Assembly: GCA_022448455.1 (NCBI GenBank)
Contig: JAKUUR010000002.1
Coordinates: forward strand, 74,241-121,227
DNA: 46,987 nt
Origin: Candidatus Thioglobus autotrophicus
Lineage (GTDB): Bacteria > Pseudomonadota > Gammaproteobacteria > PS1 > Pseudothioglobaceae
Direction: 5' to 3'
In this document: positions 35,674-46,197 of the stretch, piece by piece
Layout of the letters: every line of letters starts with the position of its first letter
Numbering within the stretch: the first letter of the stretch is position 1
Notes under the pieces: model-generated
Told to the model about the DNA's origin: nothing
Seen by the model: the letters and a program-made list of their open reading frames with translations, nothing else
Databases searched by the model: none
Made by a program: the position numbers and the translations under genes

Positions 35674-35702
35674 ATTTTACTTTGTAAATGAATACCTGTC
35701 AA
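35674..35702 (-). promoter_or_regulatory. Strong sigma-70 promoter of the alpha operon
   Basis: Minus strand: perfect TTGACA (35697-35702), 17-bp spacer, TAAAAT (35674-35679, 5 of 6). The predicted start at about 35667 is an A. It lies just after the rpmJ stop, so the alpha operon can be transcribed separately from spc. Confidence 0.75.
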
Positions 35703-35707
35703 TGTCA

Positions 35708-35821
35708 TCACCCTTGTCTTTGCTTGTGACGTGGGTCTTTACAAATGACACGAATCACTCCACGTCGCTTGATAATTTTGCAATCTTTACATATTTTTTT
35801 AACAGATGCTCTTACTTTCAT
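35708..35821 (-). CDS. rpmJ: 50S ribosomal protein L36
   Basis: A 37-residue protein. [20 protein letters not shown], then [17 protein letters not shown] and two stop codons in a row. Cys11, Cys14, Cys27 and His32 form the zinc ribbon, so this is the zinc-binding (C+) form. It starts 9 bp after the secY stop, its usual place as the last gene of the spc operon. Confidence 0.97.
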   Translation of the reverse strand: MKVRASVKKICKDCKIIKRRGVIRVICKDPRHKQRQG

Positions 35822-35830
35822 AACTAACCC

Positions 35831-37132
35831 TTACGTTAAGTTCGCTTTGCGCATCAAACCTTCATACTGATTTGACATCATATGAGATTGCGCTTGAGCG
35901 ATAAAATCCATCACCACGACAACGATGATGAGAAGACTGGTGCCACCAAAATAGAAGGGCACATTCCAATATAAAATTAAAAATTCAGGCAATAAACAAA
36001 CTGAAGTAATATAGATTGCACCAACTGCTGTTAGCCTTGTGGTTACACCATCAATATAATCCGCTGAGTGCTGACCTGGCCTTATTCCTGGAATAAAGCC
36101 ACCAGACTTGCGTAGATTATCTGCTACATCTTGTGCATTAAATGTAAGCGCTGTATAGAAAAAGCAGAAAAATACAATCGCAGAAGCATAGAACATGATA
36201 TATAGCGGCTGACCCGGGGATATACTTGAAGTGATATCTGCCAACCAGCCTAGTCCTTCTGTTTGTGAAAACCAACCACCCAATGTTGCTGGAAATAGAA
36301 TAATGCTAGAGGCAAAAATTGGCGGAATAACACCCGCCATGTTGATTTTAAGAGGCAGATAGGAGCTTTGACCTCCGACCATTTTACGTCCTTGCTGACG
36401 CTTGGCATAATTCACAGTTATTCGTCTCTGGCCTTTTTCCATAAAGACAACAAAGCCCATCACTAGAGCTACCATAATCAAGATTATTACAAGAGCAAAA
36501 ACACTTAATTCACCAGTACCTACCATACTAAGCGTATTACCTAATGAGACAGGTAATCCAGCAACGATACCTGCAAAAATAATCATTGAAATACCGTTAC
36601 CAACACCTTTTTCAGTGATCTGCTCTCCTAACCACATCAAGAATAGTGTTCCTGTCGTCATCGTCACAACAGTAACAAAGCTAAATGTCAGACCAGGGTT
36701 TGTTACCAGAGCAACTCCTGCTCCTGATTGTGATTGTAATGCTATTGAAATTCCATACGATTGAAAGACTGCCAAAAACAAAGTACCCATACGAGTATAT
36801 TGAGTAATTTTTCTTCTACCACGCTCACCTTCTTTCTTTAATTGCTCAAAATGAGGCACCACAGAAGTCATAAGTGTCATGATAATTGATGAGGAAATAT
36901 AAGGCATTATTCCAAGAGTGAATATAGATAAGCGTTCTAACGCTCCTCCTGAGAACATATTAAACATACCCAAAATACCATCTCTGTTGTCTTCTACTAA
37001 AGAAGCGAGTGCTGTCTGAGATATGAATGGAATCACAATATGTGTCCCCAGTCTAAAAACGATTAACGCACCCAATAGATAAAGCAAGCGCTTTATTAAA
37101 TCTTCACTAAGTCCTAGAGGTGATTGGCTCAT
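35831..37132 (-). CDS. secY: Protein translocase subunit SecY
   Basis: 433 residues from the ATG at 37132 ([21 protein letters not shown]), 4 bp after the rplO stop. The open frame extends into rplO to 37183, but those residues are not SecY-like. Ten membrane segments; [11 protein letters not shown] precedes the plug region, [21 protein letters not shown] is the conserved loop, and [35 protein letters not shown] holds the cytosolic loop that binds SecA and ribosome. It forms the protein-conducting channel with SecE/G. Confidence 0.97.
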   Translation of the reverse strand: MSQSPLGLSEDLIKRLLYLLGALIVFRLGTHIVIPFISQTALASLVEDNRDGILGMFNMFSGGALERLSIFTLGIMPYISSSIIMTLMTSVVPHFEQLKKEGERGRRKITQYTRMGTLFLAVFQSYGISIALQSQSGAGVALVTNPGLTFSFVTVVTMTTGTLFLMWLGEQITEKGVGNGISMIIFAGIVAGLPVSLGNTLSMVGTGELSVFALVIILIMVALVMGFVVFMEKGQRRITVNYAKRQQGRKMVGGQSSYLPLKINMAGVIPPIFASSIILFPATLGGWFSQTEGLGWLADITSSISPGQPLYIMFYASAIVFFCFFYTALTFNAQDVADNLRKSGGFIPGIRPGQHSADYIDGVTTRLTAVGAIYITSVCLLPEFLILYWNVPFYFGGTSLLIIVVVVMDFIAQAQSHMMSNQYEGLMRKANLT

Positions 37133-37136
37133 TTCA

Positions 37137-37571
37137 TTACTCGCTAATGGTTCCTTTGGCAGCTTCAATAGCTGCTTTCGCACCTTTTGTTACCTTAATA
37201 CCAGTCAAGTTAACGGCACGTGTAATTTCACCTGAAAGCATAACTTTGACTCTTAGAATATTTTTAGTAACAAGGTTGTTTTTCTTTAAAACATCAATAT
37301 TAATGTCAGTTTCAGTTAACTTATCAAGTTGAGAGAGAGTTACTTGCGAAGTTACCCTTGAGATGCGTGAAGTAAAGCCCACTTTTGGCAATCTTCTTTG
37401 TAATGGCATCTGGCCACCCTCAAATCCAATCTTGGTAGAACCACCAGAGCGAGAACTTTGTCCGTTATGACCTCGGCCACATGTTTTTCCAAGGCCAGAA
37501 CCCATACCGCGACCGACACGCTTTCTGCCAGATTTTTCGCCCAATGCAGGCTTCAATGTATTAAGATTCAT
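37137..37571 (-). CDS. rplO: 50S ribosomal protein L15
   Basis: 144 residues, as in E. coli. Starts [37 protein letters not shown] is the Gly/Arg-rich rRNA-binding extension; [17 protein letters not shown] is diagnostic. Three bases separate it from rpmD. Confidence 0.97.
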   Translation of the reverse strand: MNLNTLKPALGEKSGRKRVGRGMGSGLGKTCGRGHNGQSSRSGGSTKIGFEGGQMPLQRRLPKVGFTSRISRVTSQVTLSQLDKLTETDINIDVLKKNNLVTKNILRVKVMLSGEITRAVNLTGIKVTKGAKAAIEAAKGTISE

Positions 37572-37574
37572 TGC

Positions 37575-37925
37575 TTACCCCTCTACTTTTAATAAGTAAG
37601 AAACTTTATTAATCATGCCTCTTACTTCTGGCGTATCCTGCAACTCTACTGTATGGTTGATTCGCTTTAAACCAAGACCATTTACCGTAGCGCGATGCAC
37701 AGGAAGACGACCATAAAAACTTTTAATTAAAGTCACACTTAGGGTTGCTTTTTTAGTGGCAACTTTCTTAGTGGGCTCTTTTTTTACTGCAACTTCTTTG
37801 GTTGATACTTTTTTAGTAGCAACTTTCCTGGCAGGCGCTTTTTTTACTGCAACTTCTTTGGTTGATGATTTTTTAGAAACAGCCTTTTTTGATGCTGCTT
37901 TTTTTTCTATTTTTTCTTCAGCCAT
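37575..37925 (-). CDS. rpmD: 50S ribosomal protein L30 with Lys-rich repeat extension
   Basis: 116 residues, about twice the usual length (about 60). The last 55 residues are ordinary L30: [54 protein letters not shown]. The first 60 or so are a Lys/Ala/Val-rich tract containing two 20-residue units, [20 protein letters not shown], encoded by a 60-bp tandem repeat. The start is secured by the 1-bp overlap with the rpsE stop (TAATG), and no ATG lies closer to the core. The extension resembles histone-like PAKKA tails and may bind rRNA or other nucleic acid. Confidence 0.92.
   Translation of the reverse strand: MAEEKIEKKAASKKAVSKKSSTKEVAVKKAPARKVATKKVSTKEVAVKKEPTKKVATKKATLSVTLIKSFYGRLPVHRATVNGLGLKRINHTVELQDTPEVRGMINKVSYLLKVEG
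37749..37868 (-). repeat. 60-bp tandem repeat inside rpmD
   Basis: Two copies, 37749-37808 and 37809-37868, differing at only a few positions. The stretch from TTTTTTTACTGCAACTTC to GGTTGAT is identical in both, and a degenerate partial third copy follows. Encodes two 20-residue basic units of the L30 extension. Confidence 0.9.
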
Positions 37926-38443
37926 TACACTTCCCCAGTAATTTCTTCAACAGTTTTACCTCTTTTAGCTGCAATAGTCTGTGGTGATGACATTTTTGTT
38001 AATCCATCAATAGTAGCTCTAACAACACTTATTGGGTTACGTGTACCGTTACATTTTGCCAAAATATTGTGCACACCCACAGCCTCTAAAACACTTCTCA
38101 TTGGACCACCAGCAATTACGCCAGTACCTTCAGAAGCAGGTTGAAGATAAACCTTTGCGGCACCGACACATGAAGTAATTGGATAATGAAGTGTGCCGTT
38201 AACTAATGGTACTAATTTCATTGATCTTTTTGCTTTATCCATCGCTTTTTGAATAGCTATAGGAACTTCGCGTGCTTTACCAGTACCGTAACCGACTTTT
38301 CCGTTACCATCACCGACAACCACTAAAGCAGAAAAACCGAAGATTCGACCACCTTTAACTACTTTAACAACGCGTCGAATATTAACCAGTTTTTCGATGA
38401 ATTCACTTTCTACTGTGTAATTTTTTCTCTTATTTTCAGCCAT
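37925..38443 (-). CDS. rpsE: 30S ribosomal protein S5
   Basis: 172 residues (E. coli 167). [34 protein letters not shown] is the double-stranded-RNA-binding domain; [12 protein letters not shown] and [20 protein letters not shown] are diagnostic. It takes part in translational accuracy with S4 and S12. One base overlaps rpmD. Confidence 0.98.
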   Translation of the reverse strand: MAENKRKNYTVESEFIEKLVNIRRVVKVVKGGRIFGFSALVVVGDGNGKVGYGTGKAREVPIAIQKAMDKAKRSMKLVPLVNGTLHYPITSCVGAAKVYLQPASEGTGVIAGGPMRSVLEAVGVHNILAKCNGTRNPISVVRATIDGLTKMSSPQTIAAKRGKTVEEITGEV

Positions 38444-38469
38444 TCTTTAAACCTTTAAAAAACTCATAA

Positions 38470-38817
38470 TTAGAAATCTAAACCGCCTTCTCTTGCAGCT
38501 TCTGCAAGCGCCTTGACTCGACCATGGTATTTGAAACCAGAACGATCAAATGCGACTTTAGCTACTTTAGCCTTTTTGGCAGCCTTTGCTATTAAATCTC
38601 CCACTTTCGTAGCCGCCTCAACATTACCACCATTTTTAATTTTGGCAGACACGCTTGAGGCTGAAGCCAACGTTTTAGTGCCACAGCTACTAATTATCTG
38701 AGCATAGATATGCTGGGAAGATTTGTGGACACACAAACGCTCTACACCTCTTTCAGCGTGCTTTGCTCTAAATTTTGTTGCCCTTCTTATACGGGCTTGT
38801 TTTTTTGCAAATTTCAT
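38470..38817 (-). CDS. rplR: 50S ribosomal protein L18
   Basis: 115 residues. [29 protein letters not shown] and the C-terminal [27 protein letters not shown] are diagnostic. Binds 5S rRNA with L5 and L25. 26 bp after rpsE begins, i.e. between rplF and rpsE in standard order. Confidence 0.97.
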   Translation of the reverse strand: MKFAKKQARIRRATKFRAKHAERGVERLCVHKSSQHIYAQIISSCGTKTLASASSVSAKIKNGGNVEAATKVGDLIAKAAKKAKVAKVAFDRSGFKYHGRVKALAEAAREGGLDF

Positions 38818-38833
38818 CTAACTACCTTTCAAT

Positions 38834-39382
38834 CTATGATTTCTTTTTAGCGTCTTTACGAACAACTTGTTCATCTGTATAACGAACTCCTTTGCCTTTA
38901 TATGGCTCAGGTGGACGAAACGCTCTAATTTCAGCAGCCGCTTGACCTACTTTTTGTTTGTCGATTCCTTTCACTAAAACTTCTTTCTGCGAAGGTGTTT
39001 CAACACTAACACCCTCAGGCAAATCGTAATTTACTGGATAAGAAAAACCTAAAGTTAAACTTAAGACCTTACCTCTTGCTTGAGCACGATAACCGACACC
39101 AATCAAAGTTAATTTCTTTTCCCATCCCTCTGTTACACCTTTAATTAAATTAAATGTATTAGCTCTTACTGTTCCCGCTTGAGCCCAGGCGCTTTTTTCT
39201 TCTATCTGACTATTCTTTACCGGAAAAAAAGTCAAGACATTATCAGTGTTTTTAATAGTGACTGATGAATGGACATTCATAGTCATTTCACCCAGTTTTC
39301 CCTTAACAGTTAAGACTTCCCCAGACTGTGACACTTCTACGCCATCTGGTATTGTAATTGGTGATTTTGCAACTCTAGACAT
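38834..39382 (-). CDS. rplF: 50S ribosomal protein L6
   Basis: 182 residues (E. coli 177). [70 protein letters not shown]. Two-domain protein near the GTPase centre of the 50S subunit. 15 bp after rpsH. Confidence 0.98.
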   Translation of the reverse strand: MSRVAKSPITIPDGVEVSQSGEVLTVKGKLGEMTMNVHSSVTIKNTDNVLTFFPVKNSQIEEKSAWAQAGTVRANTFNLIKGVTEGWEKKLTLIGVGYRAQARGKVLSLTLGFSYPVNYDLPEGVSVETPSQKEVLVKGIDKQKVGQAAAEIRAFRPPEPYKGKGVRYTDEQVVRKDAKKKS

Positions 39383-39397
39383 CTTAAATCTCCACTA

Positions 39398-39796
39398 TTA
39401 AGAAACACTACACAAAACTTCGCCACCAATATTTTGCGCCTTGGCAGCTTGTCCTGTCATAACACCTTTTGGCGTTGAAACGATAACAATGCCTAGACCG
39501 TTAAGTACGCTTGGCATATTATCTTTGCTGGCATAAAGTCTTAAACTAGGCTTAGAAATTTTTTCTAATGACTCAATGACAGGCTTGTTGCCGTAGTACT
39601 TTAATTTAATTGTTAATGTTTTATTTGCAGCATTATCGCCATCAATTGCAAAAGACGTAATGTAACCTTCATCCTGCATAACACTTGCAATAGCAGACTT
39701 TAAATTTGAAGCAGGGATGCTTACTTGTGCTTTATTGACTGCCTGTGCATTCCTAATTCGGGTCAACATATCAGCTATTGGGTCAGACATACTCAT
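39398..39796 (-). CDS. rpsH: 30S ribosomal protein S8
   Basis: 132 residues from the ATG at 39796, which lies six bases after GGAG (a second ATG two codons on is less well placed). [17 protein letters not shown] and the C-terminal [10 protein letters not shown]-type [21 protein letters not shown] are diagnostic. S8 is the spc-operon autoregulator in E. coli; I did not find a convincing copy of its mRNA site upstream of rplE. Confidence 0.97.
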   Translation of the reverse strand: MSMSDPIADMLTRIRNAQAVNKAQVSIPASNLKSAIASVMQDEGYITSFAIDGDNAANKTLTIKLKYYGNKPVIESLEKISKPSLRLYASKDNMPSVLNGLGIVIVSTPKGVMTGQAAKAQNIGGEVLCSVS

Positions 39797-39805
39797 ACTG
39801 TTCTC

Positions 39806-40111
39806 CTACCAACTTGCTTTAGATAAACCAGGAATTTCACCATTCATGGCACGTTCTCTGAGCTGAGACTTGGCTAAGCCAAATTTACGATAAAAGCCAT
39901 GTGGACGACCAGAGAGGCCACAACGATTACGCTGACGAACTGGTGAAGCATCTCTTGGTAGTGACTGTAATTTAATCATTGCCTGAAAACGGTCTTCATC
40001 AGAAGTGTGAACACTCTTAATAATTTTCTTTAACTCAAGACGTCTTTCTTTGTACTTTGCGACTAATTTTGCTCGCTTGACGTCTCTATGTATCATAGAC
40101 TTTTTAGCCAT
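39806..40111 (-). CDS. rpsN: 30S ribosomal protein S14, zinc-free form
   Basis: 101 residues from the ATG at 40111 ([20 protein letters not shown]). The frame extends further upstream through rplE, but that part is not S14. The long form without the CxxC pairs, as in E. coli; C-terminal [30 protein letters not shown]. Confidence 0.97.
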   Translation of the reverse strand: MAKKSMIHRDVKRAKLVAKYKERRLELKKIIKSVHTSDEDRFQAMIKLQSLPRDASPVRQRNRCGLSGRPHGFYRKFGLAKSQLRERAMNGEIPGLSKASW

Positions 40112-40115
40112 TATG

Positions 40116-40655
40116 TCATCCTTTAAATGGGAAATTAAACATCGCCAATAATTTCTTAGCATCATCATCGTTCTTTGCATTGGTCGTGATTGCGATATCC
40201 ATGCCACGCATTTTTGTTACTTTTTCAAAATCAATTTCTGGGAATACGATTTGCTCATTAATACCCATATTGTAGTTTCCACGACCATCAAATGATTTAT
40301 CACTAAGACCACGAAAATCTCTAATACGAGGAATAGCAATATTCACCAAACGATCAAGAAACTCATACATTCTTTCTTTTCTTAGCGTTACCTTACAACC
40401 AATTGCATTACCTTCTCTAAGTTTGAAACTTGCAACTGATTTTCTTGCTAAGCAAGTTACCGGCTTTTGAGAGGAAATTAAGCTCAACTCTTCCAATGCA
40501 CTTTCTAATACTTTTTTGTCACCTAACGCACTACCCAGTCCCATATTGATCGTAATTTTTTCAATTTTAGGGACTGACAAAGCGTTACTCACACCTAATT
40601 CTTCCTGAAGCTTAGGAATAATCTCATTTTTATATTGTTCTTTTAGTCTAGACAC
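40116..40655 (-). CDS. rplE: 50S ribosomal protein L5
   Basis: 179 residues, same as E. coli. It begins with GTG (40653-40655) preceded by [51 protein letters not shown] and [20 protein letters not shown] are diagnostic. Binds 5S rRNA and contacts the P-site tRNA. 4 bp before rpsN. Confidence 0.98.
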   Translation of the reverse strand: MSRLKEQYKNEIIPKLQEELGVSNALSVPKIEKITINMGLGSALGDKKVLESALEELSLISSQKPVTCLARKSVASFKLREGNAIGCKVTLRKERMYEFLDRLVNIAIPRIRDFRGLSDKSFDGRGNYNMGINEQIVFPEIDFEKVTKMRGMDIAITTNAKNDDDAKKLLAMFNFPFKG

Positions 40656-40677
40656 TTCTCACCTATCTTCTATTATG

Positions 40678-40989
40678 TCAAAGTACGGTTTCACCGTTTG
40701 ACTTGAAAAACCTTTCTTTTTCCCTTTTTTCATTGATTCTAACACCAACACGGTCTGCCTTTTGAGTGGTGGAATTATAAATCGCCACATTAGATACATT
40801 TAAAGGCATCTCTTTTTCTTCAATGCCACCTTGTATCCCTTTCTGAGGGTTTGGTCGAACATGTTTTTTAACTATATTAAACCCTTCAACAATAAGCTTT
40901 GAGCCCATCACTTTTGTAACCGTACCAACTGAGCCTTTGTCTTTACCAGAGATTACGATAACCTCATCATTTTGTTTAATTTTATTCAT
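40678..40989 (-). CDS. rplX: 50S ribosomal protein L24
   Basis: 103 residues (E. coli 104). The KOW motif [21 protein letters not shown] is at the N-terminus; [23 protein letters not shown] follows. An early 50S assembly initiator. Shares one base with the rplN stop. Confidence 0.97.
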   Translation of the reverse strand: MNKIKQNDEVIVISGKDKGSVGTVTKVMGSKLIVEGFNIVKKHVRPNPQKGIQGGIEEKEMPLNVSNVAIYNSTTQKADRVGVRINEKREKERFFKSNGETVL

Positions 40990-41357
40990 TACAACACCTC
41001 TGGCGCGAGTGAAACAATCTTCATAAATTGAGCACTTCTTAACTCACGAGTGACAGGACCAAATATACGTGTGCCAATCGGTTCTAACTTAGTGTTTAGC
41101 AATACCACTGCATTGTTATCAAAGCGTATCCGAGAACCATCTTTACGACGAATACCTTGAGCTGTACGAACCACAACTGCATCGTAAACATCGCCTTTTT
41201 TTACTTTGCCACGAGGGGAAGCTTCCTTAATGCTGACCTTAATGACATCACCTATATTGGCATAGCGGCGCTTTGAACCACCTAAAACTTTAATACACAT
41301 AGCTCTAACTCCACCACTGTTATCGGCAATATGTAATCTTGTTTGCATCTGAATCAT
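40989..41357 (-). CDS. rplN: 50S ribosomal protein L14
   Basis: 122 residues (E. coli 123). [72 protein letters not shown]. First gene of the spc group, at the subunit interface. 25 bp after rpsQ with no separate promoter that I can identify. Confidence 0.98.
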   Translation of the reverse strand: MIQMQTRLHIADNSGGVRAMCIKVLGGSKRRYANIGDVIKVSIKEASPRGKVKKGDVYDAVVVRTAQGIRRKDGSRIRFDNNAVVLLNTKLEPIGTRIFGPVTRELRSAQFMKIVSLAPEVL

Positions 41358-41382
41358 GTTCTTCTCTCTTCAATGCGATCAG

Positions 41383-41652
41383 TTAATCAATACTCACTGA
41401 TTTTTCAACAACTTCTATCAAAGCCCAATTCTTTGTTTTTGAAAACGGCTTTGACTCAGAAACTCTAACAACATCTCCTAAACCACACTCATTTTTTTCA
41501 TCATGTGCATGAACTTTAGTGCTACGCTTAATATATTTTTTATAAATAGGATGACGCACTCTGCGCTCTATCAAAACAGCAATTGTCTTATCACGACTGT
41601 TACTAACAACCTTACCAGTTAGTACTCTTTCTATAGAATTCGACTCGCTCAT
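41383..41652 (-). CDS. rpsQ: 30S ribosomal protein S17
   Basis: 89 residues. [42 protein letters not shown] is the OB-fold core; [21 protein letters not shown] follows. A primary 16S rRNA-binding protein. Overlaps the rpmC stop by 4 bp (ATGA). Last gene of the S10 group. Confidence 0.97.
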   Translation of the reverse strand: MSESNSIERVLTGKVVSNSRDKTIAVLIERRVRHPIYKKYIKRSTKVHAHDEKNECGLGDVVRVSESKPFSKTKNWALIEVVEKSVSID

Positions 41653-41837
41653 GATTGCTTCTCGTTAATAATTGTTTTAATTTGGGCAATTGATCTTTTT
41701 GTTTTTCCGAGTTTTGACAGGTCAGTTAGTTGTGAACTTCGGTGTTGCATACGCAACTCGAAATGCTCTTTCAGAAGTGTCATCAACTCTTCATTCAACT
41801 GAGGTAAGTCTTGCTCTCTTAATTCTTTAACATCCAT
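41649..41837 (-). CDS. rpmC: 50S ribosomal protein L29
   Basis: 62 residues. [19 protein letters not shown], then [37 protein letters not shown]: the usual two-helix hairpin at the exit tunnel. Overlaps rplP by one base and rpsQ by four. Confidence 0.97.
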   Translation of the reverse strand: MDVKELREQDLPQLNEELMTLLKEHFELRMQHRSSQLTDLSKLGKTKRSIAQIKTIINEKQS

Positions 41838-42247
41838 TACATTATTGTCCGTTTAATTATCATTGTCTTGACAGGAAGTTTTGCAGCAGCAAGCTCCAAA
41901 GCCTCTTTTGCAACCATCTCATCAACACCTTGCATTTCAAATAAAATCTGCCCAGGTTTAATTTGTGCAACCCAATATTCAACACTGCCTTTGCCCTTAC
42001 CCATACGTACCTCTAAAGGCTTTTTAGTGATAGGTTTATCAGGAAAAACACGAATCCAAATTTTTCCTTGACGTTTAACGTGCCGAGTCATTGCGCGACG
42101 TGCAGATTCAATCTGTCTCGCCGTCATACGACATCTGTCAGTCGCTTGTAACCCAATCTCACCAAAGCTAACATTATGACCAGTCGCTAAACCCCGGTTA
42201 CGGCTCTTCATGACTTTTCTAAATTTTGTACGTTTAGGTTGTAACAT
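41837..42247 (-). CDS. rplP: 50S ribosomal protein L16
   Basis: 136 residues, same as E. coli. [81 protein letters not shown]. The Arg of the GRMG-type loop (here VRMGKGKG), a target of the YcfD hydroxylase in E. coli, is present. Located near the A-site. Confidence 0.98.
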   Translation of the reverse strand: MLQPKRTKFRKVMKSRNRGLATGHNVSFGEIGLQATDRCRMTARQIESARRAMTRHVKRQGKIWIRVFPDKPITKKPLEVRMGKGKGSVEYWVAQIKPGQILFEMQGVDEMVAKEALELAAAKLPVKTMIIKRTIM

Positions 42248-42259
42248 CTCTAAATTCCT

Positions 42260-42952
42260 TTACTTCTTGCTTAATTGTTTACCAGCACCACGTTTAGCAA
42301 CTTCTTCTAGAGTGCCTTTATTATGATCAAGGATTTCACCTTTGAAAATCCAAACTTTAATACCAATGACGCCATGCTGTGTATTTGCACTAAAACTACT
42401 ATAGTCAACATCTGCTCTAAAAGTATGCAGAGGAACACGACCCTCGCGGTACCACTCTGATCTTGCTATTTCAGCACCATTCAATCGACCACTCACCATA
42501 ACTTTAATACCCAGAGCTCCTAAACGAGTTGCATTACCTAAAACACGTTTAACGGCGCGCCTATACATCACACGCTTTTCAAGTTGTTGAGCAATATTTT
42601 CGGCAACTAATCGTGCATCTAATTCCGGTTGTTTGACTTCCTCAATACTGATATGAACTGGAATGCCCATTTTGGCTGATACTAAAGTCTTCAACCTCTC
42701 TATATCAGCACCTTTTTTTCCAATTACAATCCCAGGGCGAGCTGTGTGAATAATTACCTTAGCAGTGTTAGATAGTCTCTCAATACTAATACGACTAACT
42801 GACGCTGAAGTTAACTCTTTAAATAAAAAATCTCTTACTTCAATATCAGATAATAAGTATTGAGGATAGTCTTTACTGTTGGCATACCACTTTGAATCCC
42901 AATCTTTGACGATCCCTAATCTAATTCCTATTGGATTTACTTTTTGACCCAT
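42260..42952 (-). CDS. rpsC: 30S ribosomal protein S3
   Basis: 230 residues (E. coli 233). [26 protein letters not shown] domain with [62 protein letters not shown]. Part of the mRNA entry channel and helicase centre. 12 bp before rplP. Confidence 0.98.
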   Translation of the reverse strand: MGQKVNPIGIRLGIVKDWDSKWYANSKDYPQYLLSDIEVRDFLFKELTSASVSRISIERLSNTAKVIIHTARPGIVIGKKGADIERLKTLVSAKMGIPVHISIEEVKQPELDARLVAENIAQQLEKRVMYRRAVKRVLGNATRLGALGIKVMVSGRLNGAEIARSEWYREGRVPLHTFRADVDYSSFSANTQHGVIGIKVWIFKGEILDHNKGTLEEVAKRGAGKQLSKK

Positions 42953-42958
42953 ACTTAT

Positions 42959-43291
42959 TTACTCGCTCACGCCAACACTTATGTGGCTAGTTCGTTTAAA
43001 AATGCGATTCGCCCTTCCTTTTGCACGAGGGCGAATTCTCTTCATCGTAGAACCTTCATTAACGAAAACACTACTTACTTTTAATTCATCAATATCTAAA
43101 CCATCGTTATGCTCAGCATTTGAAATTGCAGAACTCAATACTTGTTTTACCAATACCGCTGCTTTTTTATTGCTGAAAGACAAAATATTCAAAGCCTCTT
43201 CAACTGGCTTATTGCGAATCTGATCAGCAATCAATCTAACCTTGAAAGGAGAGATTTTTGCATATTTATGAATTGCTTTAACTTCTTTCAT
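42959..43291 (-). CDS. rplV: 50S ribosomal protein L22
   Basis: 110 residues from the ATG at 43291 ([20 protein letters not shown]), the same length as E. coli. An adjacent ATG at 43294 is the alternative, and the longer open frame runs inside rpsS. The start overlaps the rpsS 3' end by 14 bp. The beta-hairpin region [21 protein letters not shown] lines the exit tunnel. Confidence 0.97.
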   Translation of the reverse strand: MKEVKAIHKYAKISPFKVRLIADQIRNKPVEEALNILSFSNKKAAVLVKQVLSSAISNAEHNDGLDIDELKVSSVFVNEGSTMKRIRPRAKGRANRIFKRTSHISVGVSE

Positions 43292-43580
43292 CATGCACCT
43301 TATGCGATGCGGTAGCCTTACGGTCACCAGAGTGGACTTTAAATGTTCTCGTTCCTGCAAATTCGCCCAATTTATGACCAATCATGTTCTCGTTAATTAA
43401 AACTGGAACATGCACACGACCATTGTGAATTGCTATCGTTAAACCAATCATTTCTGGAACGATAACTGAACGACGAGACCAGGTTTTAATTGGTTTTCTA
43501 TCGTTGATTCCTTGAGCCTTTAATACTTTTTGAATTAAATGCTCATCGACAAACGGTCCTTTTCTTAGTGATCTAGCCAT
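43278..43580 (-). CDS. rpsS: 30S ribosomal protein S19
   Basis: 100 residues (E. coli 92). [64 protein letters not shown]. The C-terminus is a few residues longer and overlaps rplV. Located in the 30S head. Confidence 0.97.
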   Translation of the reverse strand: MARSLRKGPFVDEHLIQKVLKAQGINDRKPIKTWSRRSVIVPEMIGLTIAIHNGRVHVPVLINENMIGHKLGEFAGTRTFKVHSGDRKATASHKVHDERS

Positions 43581-43589
43581 AATTACCCT

Positions 43590-44414
43590 TTATTTTCTGC
43601 GACGTACGATAAGTTTATCTGTACGCTTATTAGAACGAGTTTTATAACCTTTTGTTGGCATGCCCCAAGGTGAAACCGGATGCCTACCACCACTAGTTTT
43701 TCCTTCACCGCCACCATGTGGGTGGTCAACTGGATTCATTACAACACCACGAACTGTTGGTCTTACGCCTCGCCATCTACTAGCACCGGCTTTACCTAGT
43801 TTTCTTAAACTGTGTTCGGATTTGGAAACTTCACCTAAAGTTGCTCGGCATTCAGACAGTACTTTTCGTACTTCACCAGAACGCAATCTAAGCGTTACAT
43901 AATTGTCTTCTTTAGCAACTAGCTGAACTGATGTACCAGCGCTTCTTGCAATCTGAGCGCCTTTTTTAGGTTTTAACTCAACACAATGTACTACACTACC
44001 AAGCGGAATATTGCTTAATAGCAAAGTGTTGCCTTTTTGAATAGCTACAGAGTTCCCAGATACAATCTGATCGCCTGCCTTTAATCCTTTTGGTGCAATA
44101 ATATATCGTCTTTCACCGTCAACGTATAGAACTAATGCAATGTTTGCACTACGATTCGGGTCATACTCAATCCGCTCAACTGTGGCAGGAACGTCGTCTT
44201 TATTGCGCTTGAAATCAATAATGCGATATCTTTGTTTATGGCCACCACCTCTATGCCTTACAGTAATTTTACCGCGGTTGTTACGACCGCTAATTCTGTT
44301 TTTACTTGCAGTCAGAGCTGCAAAGGGTTTTCCTTTATGTAAATCTTTGTCAACCACACTGACTACAAAGCGTCTTCCTGGTGATGTTGGTTTTCTTTTT
44401 ATAACTGTTGCCAT
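43590..44414 (-). CDS. rplB: 50S ribosomal protein L2
   Basis: 274 residues from the ATG at 44414 ([18 protein letters not shown]); the longer frame runs into rpl[24 protein letters not shown]; IGTxxxG-like [16 protein letters not shown] region; [26 protein letters not shown] holds the conserved His loop near the peptidyl transferase centre. Confidence 0.98.
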   Translation of the reverse strand: MATVIKRKPTSPGRRFVVSVVDKDLHKGKPFAALTASKNRISGRNNRGKITVRHRGGGHKQRYRIIDFKRNKDDVPATVERIEYDPNRSANIALVLYVDGERRYIIAPKGLKAGDQIVSGNSVAIQKGNTLLLSNIPLGSVVHCVELKPKKGAQIARSAGTSVQLVAKEDNYVTLRLRSGEVRKVLSECRATLGEVSKSEHSLRKLGKAGASRWRGVRPTVRGVVMNPVDHPHGGGEGKTSGGRHPVSPWGMPTKGYKTRSNKRTDKLIVRRRK

Positions 44415-44424
44415 AATAAATTCT

Positions 44425-44715
44425 CTATGAAGCAGTAGCATCAATCATCTGACCTTCAGATACTTTGACTACCGCTTTTTTCCAATCAATGCGTTGACCA
44501 ACTTTTCCTTTAAATATTTTTTTCTTACCCTTAACGTTTGAAGTAGTTACGGCTTCAACCGTTACACCAAACATCGACTCTACGGCCGCTCTAATTTCTC
44601 TCTTGTTGCTGTCAGTTCTGACTTTAAAAACATACTGATTGCTTGCTGAAGCCATAGTTGTTTTTTCAGAAATAATTGGCCCAAGCAATACTTTTAATAC
44701 TTTTTCTTGATTCAC
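44425..44715 (-). CDS. rplW: 50S ribosomal protein L23
   Basis: 96 residues (E. coli 100). [53 protein letters not shown]. The docking site for trigger factor and SRP at the exit tunnel. Overlaps the rplD stop by 4 bp. Confidence 0.97.
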   Translation of the reverse strand: MNQEKVLKVLLGPIISEKTTMASASNQYVFKVRTDSNKREIRAAVESMFGVTVEAVTTSNVKGKKKIFKGKVGQRIDWKKAVVKVSEGQMIDATAS

Positions 44716-45326
44716 AGCATTGCCTCCACTTTTTTAAGTGCAGCCTTGGTCATCACTACGTTGTCATAACCAATTAAACTTGCAGGGTCAATACTCTGAG
44801 TATCACAAACACCAACGTGATATAGATTACGAGAGGACAGGTATAAGTTTTCATCCAACTCATCGGTCATTAATAAAGCATCCTTGATATTCAAAGAATT
44901 CATGAGTGAGGTAATATTTTTTGTTTTTGGGTCAGTAATATCTAATTCTGAAACAACTTTTAATCGGTCAGTGCGCAATAACTCAGACAAAATTACGCTA
45001 ATCGCACCTTTGTACATTTTTTTATTTACTTTTTGAGTATAGCTTCGAGGTTGTGAAGCAAATGTGACACCTCCACTTCTCCAAATAGGCCCACGTGATG
45101 TACCCGCACGGGCACGACCAGTTCCCTTTTGTTTCCAAGGTTTTTTACCACCACCTCTAACAGCTGCGCGATTTTTTTGTGCCTTAGTGCCACTGCGACC
45201 TGTTGCCATATAAGCAGTCGTAATTTGATGAACCAGTGACTCGTTGTAGCTGCGATCAAAAATGCCATCAGATACTTCTTGGGAAGTGGATTTGTTTGTT
45301 TTTAAGTTTAATACTTTTACTTTCAT
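44712..45326 (-). CDS. rplD: 50S ribosomal protein L4
   Basis: 204 residues (E. coli 201). [49 protein letters not shown] is the extended loop that reaches the exit tunnel; [20 protein letters not shown] follows. In E. coli L4 also regulates the S10 operon through a long leader, which seems too short here for that structure. Confidence 0.98.
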   Translation of the reverse strand: MKVKVLNLKTNKSTSQEVSDGIFDRSYNESLVHQITTAYMATGRSGTKAQKNRAAVRGGGKKPWKQKGTGRARAGTSRGPIWRSGGVTFASQPRSYTQKVNKKMYKGAISVILSELLRTDRLKVVSELDITDPKTKNITSLMNSLNIKDALLMTDELDENLYLSSRNLYHVGVCDTQSIDPASLIGYDNVVMTKAALKKVEAML

Positions 45327-45349
45327 CTCAAAACCTTTGTTTGAATCCT

Positions 45350-46180
45350 TTATTTATCTTCAGTTTCTTCATTTTTGGTTTCTACCACTTCAGTTTCTAC
45401 CACTTCAGTTTCTACCACTTCAGTTTCTACCACTTCAGTTTCTACCACTTCAGTCTCAACAGCTTCGGTTTCTATTAGCTCTGCAGCTTTTAACTCAGAT
45501 AGCTGCTTACTAATTTGTTCATTAACAGTGTTCTTTTTATCTGACAAAAACACTCTAACAAAGCCATTTTTAGAGCCTGGAATGGCACCCTTGACCAATA
45601 ATAAATTGCGCTCGTTATCAACTCTTAAAATCTCTAGGCACTCTTCAGTCACTTGCACGTTGCCCATTTGACCTGCCATCTTCTTGCCTTTAAATACACG
45701 TCCAGGTGTTTGACATTGTCCGGTAGATCCAAGAGCACGATGTGAAAGCGAATTACCATGAGTTGCATCTTGCATACTAAAATTGTGGCGCTTTACACCA
45801 CCTTGAAATCCTTTACCTTTAGATTGACCCGTTACGTTAACAAAGTGGCCAGCCCCAAAAAAGGACACATCCATCGTTGATAGATCAGAAAGTTCAGCTT
45901 CATTGACTCTCATCTCCCATAAGCCCAAGCCTATCTCTTGAGATGCTTTAGCATAATGACCCTTTAGTGCTCTACTAGTACGGCCCACTTTCGCTTCACC
46001 TTTTTTATTGATCTTTTTGCCAATAGTTACTTGCACGGCATTATAACCATCGGTATCAATAGTTTTTGTTTGTACTATACGATTAGGTTCAATCTTAATA
46101 ACACTCACTGAAGATGCTGAACCATCATCTGACAAGAGGCGCGTCATTCCTAATTTTTGTCCTACTAATCCAATTGCCAT
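45350..46180 (-). CDS. rplC: 50S ribosomal protein L3 with acidic repeat tail
   Basis: 276 residues, against about 210 in E. coli. The first 215 or so are normal L3: [72 protein letters not shown] (includes the Gln methylated by PrmB in E. coli), [15 protein letters not shown]. The last 60 include five ETEVV-type units followed by [10 protein letters not shown], very acidic. The tail is encoded by a 15-bp tandem repeat and is in frame without interruption. Confidence 0.95.
   Translation of the reverse strand: MAIGLVGQKLGMTRLLSDDGSASSVSVIKIEPNRIVQTKTIDTDGYNAVQVTIGKKINKKGEAKVGRTSRALKGHYAKASQEIGLGLWEMRVNEAELSDLSTMDVSFFGAGHFVNVTGQSKGKGFQGGVKRHNFSMQDATHGNSLSHRALGSTGQCQTPGRVFKGKKMAGQMGNVQVTEECLEILRVDNERNLLLVKGAIPGSKNGFVRVFLSDKKNTVNEQISKQLSELKAAELIETEAVETEVVETEVVETEVVETEVVETEVVETKNEETEDK
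45381..45470 (-). repeat. 15-bp tandem repeat in the 3' end of rplC
   Basis: Five copies of TCTACCACTTCAGTT (plus-strand reading; the fifth ends in C) from 45381 to 45455, then a degenerate sixth (TCAACAGCTTCGGTT, 45456-45470). Each encodes one five-residue acidic unit of L3, and copy-number change would keep the frame. Confidence 0.95.
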
Positions 46181-46197
46181 TTTCTTAATCCTATCTA

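Noticed and set aside
37132-37183. Longer secY start inside rplO
   Set aside because: The added residues are not SecY-like; the ATG at 37132 sits directly after the rplO stop and gives the standard N-terminus.
45381-45470. Short CRISPR-like array
   Set aside because: The copies are contiguous without spacers and are in frame within rplC.
45236-45478. Plus-strand open frame with repeated FYHFS units
   Set aside because: It is the antisense shadow of the 15-bp repeat in rplC and has no independent ribosome-binding site.
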